DNA from: Colwellia demingiae | GTDB taxonomy: Bacteria > Pseudomonadota > Gammaproteobacteria > Enterobacterales > Alteromonadaceae | Direction: 5' to 3' | Assembly (NCBI RefSeq): GCF_007954275.1 | Contig: NZ_VOLT01000011.1 | Coordinates: forward strand, 100,189-164,188 | DNA: 64,000 nt | Shown: positions 45,172 to 54,524 of the stretch, piece after piece | Layout: every line of letters starts with the position of its first letter | How positions within the stretch are numbered: position 1 is the stretch's first letter | The notes under the pieces: model-generated | Told to the model about the DNA's origin: nothing | Databases searched by the model: none | Seen by the model: the letters and a program-made list of their open reading frames with translations, nothing else | Translations under genes and position numbers: made by a program

Positions 45172-45186
45172 TGATAACAATTCTCA
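45172..45186. promoter_or_regulatory. Candidate Fur box
   Basis: TGATAAC-A-ATTCTCA matches the 7-1-7 Fur consensus TGATAAT-N-ATTATCA at 12 of 14 positions. It lies between the TonB receptor (leftward) and the MsrA-like gene (rightward), so either could be iron-regulated. Confidence 0.45.
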
Positions 45187-45303
45187 ATGGATAATGGTTT
45201 ACTACTGAACACATATTAAACAGAGCTATTACGGTTTATTCATTATTACAATAATCACGAATATAACTCGTAAAACTTAATTCCTTTTTTGTTAAGACCA
45301 ACT

Positions 45304-45813
45304 ATGAAAACACAACAACATAATAAGAATGATCACAACGAACAAGAAATTATTTATTTTGCTGGGGGCTGCCTTTGGGGAGTACAGGAATTTATTAAGC
45401 ACCTACCTGGCGTTGTTGCAACACAAGCAGGTCGAGCTAATGGCTTAACCGATACAACCATTAGTAGTTATGATGGTTATGCTGAATGCGTAAAAGTTAT
45501 CTTCTATCCAGATGCGGTTAATGTTATTGAGCTTATAGGTTACTTTTTCGAAATAATTGATCCATACAGCATCAATAAACAAGGTGAAGATGTTGGTAAG
45601 AAATACCGAACGGGAATATACAGTGAACAAAACAACCACCTCCAAACGGCTATTGAGTATATTACGCGCCGTGAGGATGCTGATAGAGTTGTCGTGGAAA
45701 TATTGCCATTGCTAAACTATGTGAAAAGCGATGAGGAACACCAAGAAAGATTAACTCGCTTCCCCAATGATTATTGTCATATTCCTAAGAAAATATTACA
45801 TAAATACAAGTAG
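45304..45813 (+). CDS. MsrA-like peptide methionine sulfoxide reductase
   Basis: The roughly 169-residue protein has FAGGCLWGVQEF with Cys23 at the MsrA catalytic position (normally GCFWG). It also has GVVATQAGRANG, YDGYAECVKVIFYPD, FEIIDPYSINKQGEDVGKKY (the DPT..NRQG.D.G.QYRS motif with changes) and RTGIY. It likely reduces methionine-S-sulfoxide, although the Phe-to-Leu change and other departures mark it as a divergent paralog. The ATG at 45304 is favoured over an upstream TTG at 45289. It is transcribed away from the TonB receptor. Confidence 0.8.
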   Translation: MKTQQHNKNDHNEQEIIYFAGGCLWGVQEFIKHLPGVVATQAGRANGLTDTTISSYDGYAECVKVIFYPDAVNVIELIGYFFEIIDPYSINKQGEDVGKKYRTGIYSEQNNHLQTAIEYITRREDADRVVVEILPLLNYVKSDEEHQERLTRFPNDYCHIPKKILHKYK

Positions 45814-46051
45814 TGTATAAAGGGACTAATGTGCCCTATTCTTACTCCCTTTCAGGCTGCTTCTCACATAGCGATACTATCACCGCATTAGCACAGTATT
45901 GAACACGTGTTTAAAGTCGGTTATCGCACCCTGTTCTTTATTTCCTTTACCAACGATAACAGCTGAACGATATCCAGTGCTATCTGCATCAACCTTAATG
46001 ACATAACGGTCATTTTTACGCTAAAATGCCATAGGCTAACAAGGAGTTACC

Positions 46052-46705
46052 GTGATTGAAGTAAAAGATTTGTGTTTTATCCGTAATGATGGCGATAACA
46101 AACAAAACATTTTAAATAAGCTTAATTTGTTTGTACCCGCAGCACAGCATCTTGCATTGCTTGGTGATAGTGGCTCAGGTAAAACCACCTTTTTACATAT
46201 TCTAGCCGGCCTGCTGCAAGCAGATAGTGGTTCAGTCAGTGTTAATAACCAAGAGCTTTCATCACTTAATGAGCGAGAACTCGCGCTTTATCGCCGTAAA
46301 ATAGGGTTAATATTTCAGCATTACCAATTACTAGATTGCCTAACCGTAAAGCAAAATATCTTATTTCAGTACAAGTTAAACTTTCCAGGGCAAGCGGCTA
46401 GTGAGTTTGCTCCTCTTGTCGAAGAATTAGGGCTACAAAACAAGCTTAATGCGTTACCTCATCAACTGTCTGGTGGTGAACAACAAAGAGTCGGTATCGC
46501 CAGAGCCTTACTGAATAAACCTCAGATCATTTTTGCCGATGAGCCGACAGGCAACTTAGATCAAAAGCGTTCACACCAAGTGGTTAAACTACTTACCGAG
46601 TTATGCAGTGAACGACAAATCAACTTAGTGATGGTGACTCATAGTCATCAATTAACAGATTATTTTGATCAAGTTAAAGTGCTAAGAGATGGCCACTTTG
46701 AGTAA
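46052..46705 (+). CDS. ABC transporter ATPase (LolD/AttE-like)
   Basis: This 217-residue ATPase has Walker A GDSGSGKTT, signature LSGGEQQRVGIARAL, Walker B IIFADEPTGNLD and the switch His in VTHSHQ. It belongs to the MacB/LolD class that partners with FtsX-type permeases. The start is GTG after AAGGAGTTACC. Its last 17 bases overlap the permease gene. With the permease and lipocalin lipoprotein it forms an AttEFGH-like unit. Confidence 0.9.
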   Translation: MIEVKDLCFIRNDGDNKQNILNKLNLFVPAAQHLALLGDSGSGKTTFLHILAGLLQADSGSVSVNNQELSSLNERELALYRRKIGLIFQHYQLLDCLTVKQNILFQYKLNFPGQAASEFAPLVEELGLQNKLNALPHQLSGGEQQRVGIARALLNKPQIIFADEPTGNLDQKRSHQVVKLLTELCSERQINLVMVTHSHQLTDYFDQVKVLRDGHFE

Positions 46706-49115
46706 TTCGACCAATGAAATTAAACTGATTTTAACGACTCATATAGCGTTTTATCGACGACATCCTTGGTTGATGGCATTATTTATTTTAGGGTTTAGTT
46801 TAGGTAGCGCACTATTAACTGCAATTTCTGGGCTTAATCAAGAAGCAAAAACACGCTACCAACATTCATCCGCATTAATCAATAATCCCATCACGCATTT
46901 AATTAAACCACTCACGGGAAAACAGACTATTGATGGTGATTTATGGATAAATTTACGGCAACATGGTTTTATAAATGCGCAACCTGTTTTACGCGGTAGA
47001 TTAAAAACCAATGAAGGCAAATCGCTAGCCATACAAGGCGTAGACACCTTGTTATGGTTGAATCATTTTCAGCGAAATAATGCGCAAGACCAACAACATG
47101 ATAAAAATGACAATGAAACGCCCTCCCGTTTTTCCCTGTCTACCTTGTTAGTAGACTCACAATTTGCTGATCGAATATATAAAACAATGGGCAGCCAAGC
47201 ACAATTTGTCCTGCAAAATGGCCAACATCAACCAGACATTAGTTTAACGCAAGGTATTGGACTTTGGGCAATTACTGACATTGCCCATGCTGATTATTTA
47301 CTAAATGCTAAAGGACAACTTAGCTTTATTGAATTGTCACATGTTACTGAGCAGCAATTGGTTCAACTAAAACAGTTGATTGCGGGGCAAGCACAGCTAG
47401 TTGATGCACAGCAACAATCGTTTGATGTATTGTCACAAGCGTTCTTTTTTAATCTTACCGCACTTGCCATGCTTGGCTATATTGTTGCGGCATTTCTTAG
47501 CTTTAACGCGATAAAACTTACCCTAACCGCACGAAAAAAACTGTTAAAACAAATGCAATTGTTGGGCTGCACCAAGCGAAGTATTCAACTTAGCCTTACT
47601 ATTGAACTCGTTATTGTCAGTATTTGTACCGCGCTTATAGGGACATTAGGCGGCTACTTCATTGCTAATGGGCTCGTACTTGATGTAAATCGCACCTTGG
47701 TAGGTTTGTATCAACTTGATAAAGCGCTGGTTATTCATTGGCAATGGTCAAATGTTTTATTGGGTTTTTCACTTAACATATCTGCGCTAGCGGTAATATT
47801 GTTAACACAAGCCAAACAAGTTGCCAATAAAGGTCAATTTATGTTTTACGGCATATTGGCGAGTACATTGGTGGGGTTAATTTGGTTACTTAATTACGCG
47901 ACTAGTGAATACCAAGCGTTACTGCTGTGCTTTACCTTGTTGGTCTTGTTTATTTTACTGGTGCCTAAAGCGCTATCGGGTTTGGTGGCATTACCTTTTC
48001 CACTAACTAATCCCCTAACCCAGTGGTTACATGCCGATACGCGATTCCACATAAAAGACTTACATATTGCCATTATTGCCATTTTAGTCGCTCTTGGTAG
48101 TGCCATAGGCATGCAAATTATGGTGAAAAGCTTTAGTACTACGTTAAATGCACACCTTGAAAAACAACTGAGTGCAGATATTTATTTGCGCTCAGATAAG
48201 ATTGATCAAAATTTTAGGAAAACACTCAGTAATTTGCCTGAAGTTGAACAAATAAGCATCTATATGAAAAGTGAGGGCAAAGTAAATAATGTGCCAGCAA
48301 AGCTTTCAAGCTTTGGTGAAAGCTTTGAACATTATCAGCAAATCTCACTTACCTCAGGTTTAGCTATCAGTGATAAAAACTTCACGGATAAAGGTTGTTT
48401 GGCTAATGAACAAAGTAGCATTAAATTTGGATTTTCATTAGGTGATGTCGCGGTGTTTACGCAAAACTCAACACACTTTAATTGCCGTATAACGGGCTTC
48501 TTTTATGATTATGGTAACCCAAGTATGTCACTACTCACCTTAGAAAAACGACAAAAAGTAGCAGTACTAAATACAGAATATGTGGGTTATTCAATTCGCC
48601 TAAAAAGTAGTACTACCCTTGCTGTGTTTACTGAGCGTTTAGTTAACGAGTTCAAACAAGACAGTACATTAATTTTGCCCAACAAACGCTTTAAACAAAT
48701 AGCCAATGCCTTATTTGACGATACCTTTGTAGTGACCAAAGCGCTCAATGGTTTTATTCTCGCCATTGCCTTATTAAGTCTTTGTACCAGTCTATTAAGT
48801 TTAAGTGTTAATCAATTAAAGCAATTAACCATATTACGCAACTTAGGGGTAACACAGCAGCAATTATTAACCATGAAGTTGCTACAAACCGGAGGTATCG
48901 TGTTATTTACCGCCTTATTTGCCATTCCGCTGGGCTTTGCACTTGGCTTTGCCTTATTAAAGTTTGTCATGCCGATTGCGTTTGGCTGGACCATTCACTT
49001 TAGTTTAGATTTAACCAGTTTACTCATAATGTGTTTAACGCTGGTTGCTGTATCCGTTTTATGTGCTTATTTACCGATACGAAAATTAACTAGTTTAGAA
49101 GCCAAGGAGCTATGA
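46689..49115 (+). CDS. FtsX-like ABC permease (AttF/AttG-like fusion)
   Basis: The 808-residue protein has an N-terminal helix (about 26-46), an extracytoplasmic domain, and an FtsX core of helices (about 255-370). A middle block (390-430, 455-475) leads to a second periplasmic domain and the last FtsX helices (about 680-808). This is the double-FtsX plan of the YbbP/AttFG class. Overlap with the ATPase gene implies coupling. It probably transports a lipid, lipoprotein or lipophilic compound with the following lipoprotein. Confidence 0.88.
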   Translation: MATLSNSTNEIKLILTTHIAFYRRHPWLMALFILGFSLGSALLTAISGLNQEAKTRYQHSSALINNPITHLIKPLTGKQTIDGDLWINLRQHGFINAQPVLRGRLKTNEGKSLAIQGVDTLLWLNHFQRNNAQDQQHDKNDNETPSRFSLSTLLVDSQFADRIYKTMGSQAQFVLQNGQHQPDISLTQGIGLWAITDIAHADYLLNAKGQLSFIELSHVTEQQLVQLKQLIAGQAQLVDAQQQSFDVLSQAFFFNLTALAMLGYIVAAFLSFNAIKLTLTARKKLLKQMQLLGCTKRSIQLSLTIELVIVSICTALIGTLGGYFIANGLVLDVNRTLVGLYQLDKALVIHWQWSNVLLGFSLNISALAVILLTQAKQVANKGQFMFYGILASTLVGLIWLLNYATSEYQALLLCFTLLVLFILLVPKALSGLVALPFPLTNPLTQWLHADTRFHIKDLHIAIIAILVALGSAIGMQIMVKSFSTTLNAHLEKQLSADIYLRSDKIDQNFRKTLSNLPEVEQISIYMKSEGKVNNVPAKLSSFGESFEHYQQISLTSGLAISDKNFTDKGCLANEQSSIKFGFSLGDVAVFTQNSTHFNCRITGFFYDYGNPSMSLLTLEKRQKVAVLNTEYVGYSIRLKSSTTLAVFTERLVNEFKQDSTLILPNKRFKQIANALFDDTFVVTKALNGFILAIALLSLCTSLLSLSVNQLKQLTILRNLGVTQQQLLTMKLLQTGGIVLFTALFAIPLGFALGFALLKFVMPIAFGWTIHFSLDLTSLLIMCLTLVAVSVLCAYLPIRKLTSLEAKEL

Positions 49116-49119
49116 TCTC

Positions 49120-50244
49120 GTGATTAAAATGAGAATTAAAAGGTTAATTGTGTGCTTTGTTTTATTGCTATCTGCTTGTCAGCCTGTGGAGCAAAAACAA
49201 GCATCGTCTGCATTGAAACTGACCAGTGGTGAGCCAGTAACAAGGGGCACACCATTAGTCTTCCCCAAGGATCATGGTATTCATGCAGATCAAGGCATTG
49301 AATGGTGGTACTTAACGGCTAACTTGCAAAGTGACACCGGTGAAACCTTCGGTGTTCAATGGACACTATTTCGCACCTTAATGCCAAGTAAAGTTGAATC
49401 AAAATGGTGGGATAACAACCTATATTTTGCCCACTTTGCAATGCAGCACCAACAAGCGCATGTTGCGTTTGAACGTTTTTCACGAGCGGGCCAAGCCAAA
49501 GTAACTAGCTCACCGTTTGCTGCCGCCATTGATAATTGGCAATTGAGCAGTATCAATGAAGACTTTTTACCACTGAAGCTAACAGCAGCACATGAAAATT
49601 ACGAAATAGCATTAACACTAAGCGACAGCCCAATAACATTTCATGGCGACAAGGGTTACAGCCAAAAAACACAAAGTGGCCATGCGTCTTATTACTTTAG
49701 TTATCCATTTTTAAAGGCAAAAGGCAGTCTCACTTTTGATGGCAAAACCTATAAAGTGACAGGTAATGCGTGGTACGACAGAGAATGGTCTGCCAGTTTA
49801 CTCGACAAGAATCAACTTGGTTGGGACTGGTTTAGCCTAGTAGACTCCGAGTCAGAAAAGTCAGAAAAATCAGAACAAAAAGGGCTAATGCTGTTTTGCA
49901 TTCGAAGCGCCGAACAAAGAGCAGAACAAAATGGCGGACAAAGCAGCAGAGACAGTAACGGAAACCCTTATGATTATTGCCGCGGTACTCGCATATCGCC
50001 TAATGGTGAATCAACGGATATTTCAAAAGAAAACATTAAACTGTCTGTCGTTGAAACAGTGACAATAGATAACCGCGACTACCCGAGTAAGTGGCAAGTT
50101 GAATTACCTAATACCCCATCCATTATGATTGAAAGTATCACCAAAGATTCGCGCAATAAATTAACTATTCCCTATTGGGAAGGCCGAGTTAAAGCAACAG
50201 GAGGCTTTAATGGTAAAGGTTATGCGGAGATAACTGGATACTAA
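49120..50244 (+). CDS. Lipocalin-like lipoprotein (AttH/CrtC-like)
   Basis: The roughly 370-residue protein has a lipoprotein signal VCFVLLLSAC (lipidated Cys). A domain with DHGIHADQGIEWWYLTANL, QWTLFRTL, YFAHFAMQ, NAWYDREWSASLLDKNQLGW followed by DWFSLV is typical of AttH/carotenoid 1,2-hydratase-like lipocalins. GTG at 49120 and ATG at 49129 are both possible starts. It follows the permease by 4 bases. Secreted partner of the ABC unit; true substrate unknown. Confidence 0.87.
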   Translation: MIKMRIKRLIVCFVLLLSACQPVEQKQASSALKLTSGEPVTRGTPLVFPKDHGIHADQGIEWWYLTANLQSDTGETFGVQWTLFRTLMPSKVESKWWDNNLYFAHFAMQHQQAHVAFERFSRAGQAKVTSSPFAAAIDNWQLSSINEDFLPLKLTAAHENYEIALTLSDSPITFHGDKGYSQKTQSGHASYYFSYPFLKAKGSLTFDGKTYKVTGNAWYDREWSASLLDKNQLGWDWFSLVDSESEKSEKSEQKGLMLFCIRSAEQRAEQNGGQSSRDSNGNPYDYCRGTRISPNGESTDISKENIKLSVVETVTIDNRDYPSKWQVELPNTPSIMIESITKDSRNKLTIPYWEGRVKATGGFNGKGYAEITGY

Positions 50245-50260
50245 TTACCAGTTATTTCAA

Positions 50261-50775
50261 CTACTCTCTCGGCTGGGTCTTATTAGAGTAAGCCGTGCCG
50301 GGAGGAAATACCCCATAAACATTGATATCGCTAAACGTGTAATCATTAAGTACTGTTTCTAAGGTGCCTGCCTTATTTTTGGCCAAACGTCATAAGTAGG
50401 AAACGACCTAAATCATGCCCCTCTTCAACAAGCGTGGTACTTACAGCTGCATTGTTGGTACTAATATTTCCTTTGGTGCTAACGCTAATTGAACGACTGC
50501 CTTTAGCTAGGGTTACTACACCTGACGTTAATTTATAAATTACCCATTGATGATTACATAAATCTGCTGGACTCTTTGGGCTTCCATATTGAAGAAAATA
50601 CTCAGGAGCACCACAGTTTACGAGCCAATATTTACCTCGTGTTGTGCTTCAAGCTATTTCAAATGATAACTGACTACCACTCGCGATAGACCTAAATATT
50701 TCGCTCCGACGCTCAAGCTGCCTTGTTCAATGACTTGAGCAATAACAACCATACTTTTAAGTCGTCCAAGTATTT
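50261..50775 (-). pseudogene. Decayed LysR-family regulator
   Basis: On the minus strand a LysR helix-turn-helix reads VIEQGSLSVGAKYLGLSRVV followed by VSYHLK-stop-LEAQ. After a deletion it continues in another frame with the effector-domain end (NCGAPEYFLQYGSPKSPADL, CNHQWVIYKL, VYGVFPPGTAYSNKTQPRE-stop). The in-frame TAG in the recognition region and the missing middle show that it is dead. It diverges from the DJ-1/YqhD genes, which it may once have controlled. Confidence 0.8.
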
Positions 50776-50905
50776 ATTGTATCAATTATTAATACAATGT
50801 TGTCAATTTTATCTGCATTGTTCATCTAGATTTCTGGGCATATACTAGCTTTATTGAAAATGAACACACACATAGACTCACTTACTTATACAGATTAATG
50901 GATGA

Positions 50906-51598
50906 ATGATAATGACTAAAAAAATATTGATGGTACTTACTTCACACGATGAGCTTGGTAACACAGGCCAAAAAACTGGTTTTTGGGTTGAAGAATTTGC
51001 GGCCCCTTATTATGCATTTATCGATGCAGGTGTTGAAGTCACATTGGCAACACCAAAAGGCGGACAAGCACCTATTGACCCAACAAGCACACTTGTTGAT
51101 TTCCAAACTGCTGCTACAGAACGTTATGACGCCGATAATGCTGCTCAAGCTAAAATTGCAACTACAGTAAAATTATCTTCGCTTAACGAAAGTAATTTTC
51201 ATGGTGTGTTCTATCCAGGTGGTCATGGTCCATTATGGGATCTTACTGATAACACTGACTCAATCACTTTGATTGAAAGTTTTCTTAACGCAGGTAAAGC
51301 CGTTGCGACAGTTTGTCATGCCAGCGCAGCCTTATTAAATGTAAAACAAGCTTCTGGCGATTTTGCTATTAAAGGCAAAGCCGTAACAGGTTTTACTAAT
51401 AGCGAAGAAGAAGCAGTGCAATTAACAGAAGTTGTACCTTTTTTACTTGAAGACGAACTAATTAAACGTGGCGGCGAATATCAAAAAGCAGAAGATTGGC
51501 ATGCATTTGCAGTACAAGACGGTCTTATTATTACGGGTCAAAACCCAGCAAGTTCAGCATTAACCGCTGAGAAATTACTAACTCACCTTTCAGCTTAA
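50906..51598 (+). CDS. DJ-1/PfpI (class I glutamine amidotransferase-like) protein
   Basis: This 230-residue protein has FWVEEFAAPYYAFIDAGVEV, FYPGGHGPLWDL, and ATVCHASAALL with the nucleophile Cys of the elbow. ES1/Hsp31-like members of this size act as glyoxalase III or on aldehyde-damaged biomolecules. The next gene is a YqhD-like aldehyde reductase 71 bases on, supporting an aldehyde-detoxification pair. Start is MIMTKK or MTKK (50912). Confidence 0.9.
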   Translation: MIMTKKILMVLTSHDELGNTGQKTGFWVEEFAAPYYAFIDAGVEVTLATPKGGQAPIDPTSTLVDFQTAATERYDADNAAQAKIATTVKLSSLNESNFHGVFYPGGHGPLWDLTDNTDSITLIESFLNAGKAVATVCHASAALLNVKQASGDFAIKGKAVTGFTNSEEEAVQLTEVVPFLLEDELIKRGGEYQKAEDWHAFAVQDGLIITGQNPASSALTAEKLLTHLSA

Positions 51599-51669
51599 GT
51601 TAACCAGCTTAGTTAATCCGTTTAGTAAAGCGTTTGGCTCACTTGTCAGATAAAAATATAGGAATACAG

Positions 51670-52839
51670 ATGTTAAATTTTAATTTTCAAAACCCAACAC
51701 ATATTCATTTTGGGGTAGGACAAATTGAAGCTATTTCAAAAGAAATCCCACTAAACGCACGAGTATTGGTGGTTTATGGCGGCGGCTCAATTAAAAGCAA
51801 TGGCGTATATCAACAAGTGATTGATGCCCTTGGTAAACATACTTGGTTTGAGTTTTCGGGTATCGAGCCAAACCCAACTTATGATACGTTGATGAAAGCT
51901 CAAGATATCATCAAAGCAGAAAGTATTGATTACTTACTTGCCGTTGGTGGTGGCTCTGTTATTGATGGCGCTAAATTTATTGCTGCTGCTGCCTTGTATG
52001 AGGGTAACGGTGAAGAAAATGATCCATGGGATATTCTTGCTAAACAGAAAACGTTCACAAAAGCACTGCCTATTGGCGCTGTATTAACTTTGCCTGCAAC
52101 AGGCTCTGAAAGTAATGGCAACGCAGTGGTAACACGATATGGTAATAAACGACCTTTTAAAAGTCCTTTGGTTCGTCCATTATTTGCCGTGTTAGACCCT
52201 AGTGTGACCTTGTCATTATCGGACCGTCAAATAAGTAATGGCGTAGTTGATGCCTTTATTCATACTATTGAACAGTACTTAACTTACAGTGTTAATGGCA
52301 AGGTTCAAGACCGCTTCAGTGAAGGGTTATTGCAAACCTTAATTGAAGAAGGACCAAAAGCGTTATTGCCTGCGACTAAAGAAAACTTAGACGTTAGATC
52401 CAATATAATGTGGTCGGCTACAATGGCATTAAATGGTCTTATTGGCGCAGGTGTACCACAAGACTGGTCAACTCACATGATAGGTCATGAACTTACCGGT
52501 GCTTTTGGTATTGATCACGCACGTACTTTATCTATTGTATTGCCTGCGGTAATGAAAGTACGTAAAGAGCAAAAACGTGAAAAATTACTACAATATGCAA
52601 CACGTGTATGGCAGATTACCGAAGGAGATGACGACGCGCGTATTGATCAAGCTATTCGTTTAACTGAAGAGTTTTTCGAAAAAATGCAGGTACCAACACG
52701 CTTATCTGACGTAGATCTTGATAGCAAAGATATCGATTTATTGATTGAACGATTACAGCAAAATGGTCTGACGGCACTTGGCGAACAAGGTGATATAACC
52801 TTAGAAATAAGCCGCGAGATATTAACGCTAGCATTGTAA
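51670..52839 (+). CDS. Iron-type alcohol dehydrogenase / aldehyde reductase (YqhD-like)
   Basis: The roughly 389-residue protein begins MLNFNFQNPTHIHFGVGQIE. It has YGGGSIKSNG, LAVGGGSVIDGAKFIA (NADPH site), LTLPATGSESNGNAVV, and metal ligands in VVDAFIHTIEQY, MIGHELTG and DHARTLSIVLP. This is the YqhD/BdhA branch of group III dehydrogenases, which reduce short aldehydes. ATAGGAATACAG supports the ATG at 51670 rather than a TTG at 51634. It is followed by a terminator-like hairpin. Confidence 0.93.
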   Translation: MLNFNFQNPTHIHFGVGQIEAISKEIPLNARVLVVYGGGSIKSNGVYQQVIDALGKHTWFEFSGIEPNPTYDTLMKAQDIIKAESIDYLLAVGGGSVIDGAKFIAAAALYEGNGEENDPWDILAKQKTFTKALPIGAVLTLPATGSESNGNAVVTRYGNKRPFKSPLVRPLFAVLDPSVTLSLSDRQISNGVVDAFIHTIEQYLTYSVNGKVQDRFSEGLLQTLIEEGPKALLPATKENLDVRSNIMWSATMALNGLIGAGVPQDWSTHMIGHELTGAFGIDHARTLSIVLPAVMKVRKEQKREKLLQYATRVWQITEGDDDARIDQAIRLTEEFFEKMQVPTRLSDVDLDSKDIDLLIERLQQNGLTALGEQGDITLEISREILTLAL

Positions 52840-52858
52840 TCATAAGAGAAGTAAAAAT

Positions 52859-52888
52859 GGCGTGCTAAAAGTTATCACGCCGACTTTT
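52859..52888 (+). terminator. Terminator-like hairpin after yqhD-like gene
   Basis: GGCGTG (52859-52864) pairs with CACGCC (52876-52881), followed by GACTTTT. Confidence 0.55.
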
Positions 52889-52957
52889 ATTAATCGCCCT
52901 GCATAGCAGTTATTTAGACTCCCCTTCAACATTAACTCTTTTTTGATAGGAATGAAC

Positions 52958-53053
52958 ATGACTCAAACAGCAGATTTAAATCTTCAAAAGATTTTGACGT
53001 CAAGACCTTTTGGCGTACCAACAGCTGAAAACTTTAACCTTGTAAGTCGCTAA
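52958..53053 (+). pseudogene. N-terminal stub of an MDR NADPH-dependent oxidoreductase
   Basis: A 31-codon frame starting behind GATAGGAATGAAC reads KILTSRPFGVPTAENFNLV-S-R then stop. This is the start of CurA/YncB-type medium-chain reductases (..ASRP.G.P..ENF.L). The remaining 300 or so residues are missing, so a deletion removed the gene body. The rest of 53054-53246 holds no gene. Confidence 0.65.
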
Positions 53054-53246
53054 AGATAAACAGACCCTAGTGTTGCTAAAACATATGCCCTCTTCATAAG
53101 TTTAGTCGGCAGATAACGATTTCAGTATTAATTTCTGCAATGCGCACAAGTCATTAAAACGAATTAGTGAAACGTGAGGTTTCGTATCAAATTGGCTGTT
53201 TTAAAGCCTGATTTTTAACACATTTAAATGTTAATGAGTATATTTT

Positions 53247-54341
53247 ATGAGTAACCTATTTTCCCCCCTAAAACTGGGCAAGTTAGTCCTAACAAATCGC
53301 GTTATTATTGCGCCTATGTGCCAGTATTCAGCAGAAGATGGAGCAGCAACCGATTGGCATACCATTCACTTGGGAAGAATGGCTTTGTCTGGAGCAGGCA
53401 TGCTCATTTTGGAAGCCACAGCGGTTAATCCGCGAGGCCGTATTAGCTATGGTGATCTCGGTTTATGGGATGACAGAACAGAACGAGCCTTAGCTAAGTC
53501 GTTGTCAGCGGTACGCAAGTATTCATCCATGCCTATCGGAATTCAACTGGCTCATGCTGGACGTAAAGCCTCTACTCAAAAGCCATGGGATGGTGGTCAG
53601 GTTATTGAGCCAGAGCAAATCAATGGCTGGGTAACTATCGCCCCTTCAGCCTTGCCATTTGATAACGATGGACCTATCCCAGACGCCGCGACACTTGAAG
53701 AGATTGACGGCATTGTTAACGATTTCATCGAATCCGCCAAACGGGCTGAGCGTCTGGGTATCGACGCCATTGAATTGCATGCGGCTCATGGTTATTTATT
53801 GCACCAGTTTTTATCGCCAATAGCTAACCAGCGCAGTGATCAGTACGGGGGCAGTCTTGAAAACCGCATGCGCTTGCTGCTCGAGATTGTTGACGGGGTA
53901 AAAGCGGCCGTATCCGATCAAATTACATTAGGGGTACGCATTTCTGCTACTGATTGGGTTGCAGATGGTTGGGACTTGGATGAAAGTCGGACTCTGGCAA
54001 CGGTACTGCAGGCAAGAGGATGTCAGTTTATTCATGTTAGTACTGCTGGTTTAAGTCCATTACAAGAGATACCTGTCGCGCCAGGATTCCAAGTACCTTT
54101 CGCAACGGCCATTAAACAGGTTGTGGAAATTCCGGTTATTGCGGTAGGACTTATCACTGACGCTCAAGAGGCAGAGAATATTATTGCTTCTGATCAGGCT
54201 GATGCCGTTGCCCTAGCCAGAGCTATTTTGTACAGTCCTCATTGGGTTTGGCATGCAGCAGCTGAGTTGGGAGAACAAGTTACTGCGCCTCCTCAGTATT
54301 TACGCTCGTCTCCTCATGGGACACCTTCACCGATAAAATAA
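53247..54341 (+). CDS. NADH:flavin oxidoreductase, YqjM-type Old Yellow Enzyme
   Basis: This 364-residue FMN barrel protein has NRVIIAPMCQYSAEDGAATD (the YqjM-class Cys that tunes FMN), QLAHAGRKAS, and ELHAAHGYLLHQFLSP with catalytic His residues. HQFLSPIANQRSDQYGGSLE and VGLITDAQEAE are also typical. It reduces activated C=C bonds of enones and similar electrophiles with NADPH. Base composition is somewhat more GC-rich than its neighbours, hinting at acquisition. Confidence 0.93.
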   Translation: MSNLFSPLKLGKLVLTNRVIIAPMCQYSAEDGAATDWHTIHLGRMALSGAGMLILEATAVNPRGRISYGDLGLWDDRTERALAKSLSAVRKYSSMPIGIQLAHAGRKASTQKPWDGGQVIEPEQINGWVTIAPSALPFDNDGPIPDAATLEEIDGIVNDFIESAKRAERLGIDAIELHAAHGYLLHQFLSPIANQRSDQYGGSLENRMRLLLEIVDGVKAAVSDQITLGVRISATDWVADGWDLDESRTLATVLQARGCQFIHVSTAGLSPLQEIPVAPGFQVPFATAIKQVVEIPVIAVGLITDAQEAENIIASDQADAVALARAILYSPHWVWHAAAELGEQVTAPPQYLRSSPHGTPSPIK

Positions 54342-54343
54342 TT

Positions 54344-54493
54344 TTAATTTATACTAGGATCTGTTGAACTTTCGAGATTATTTTTACCCCAATAACTCAC
54401 TTGATAGCGACTCGGTAAAGCAAACTTTACCGCTTCATCAAGATCTGCACTTGTCATGATATGCTTGCCGACAATGGTTACATGGGCAATGAA
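54344..54493 (-). pseudogene. Unidentified gene remnant
   Basis: About 49 open codons without a start (HVTIVGKHIMTSADLDEAV, KFALPSRYQVSYWGKNNLES) follow stops on the minus strand. The sequence looks protein-like but I cannot assign it. Confidence 0.35.
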
Positions 54494-54524
54494 GCGCTAC
54501 GCTTAATTATCGTCTTAATTTGTG

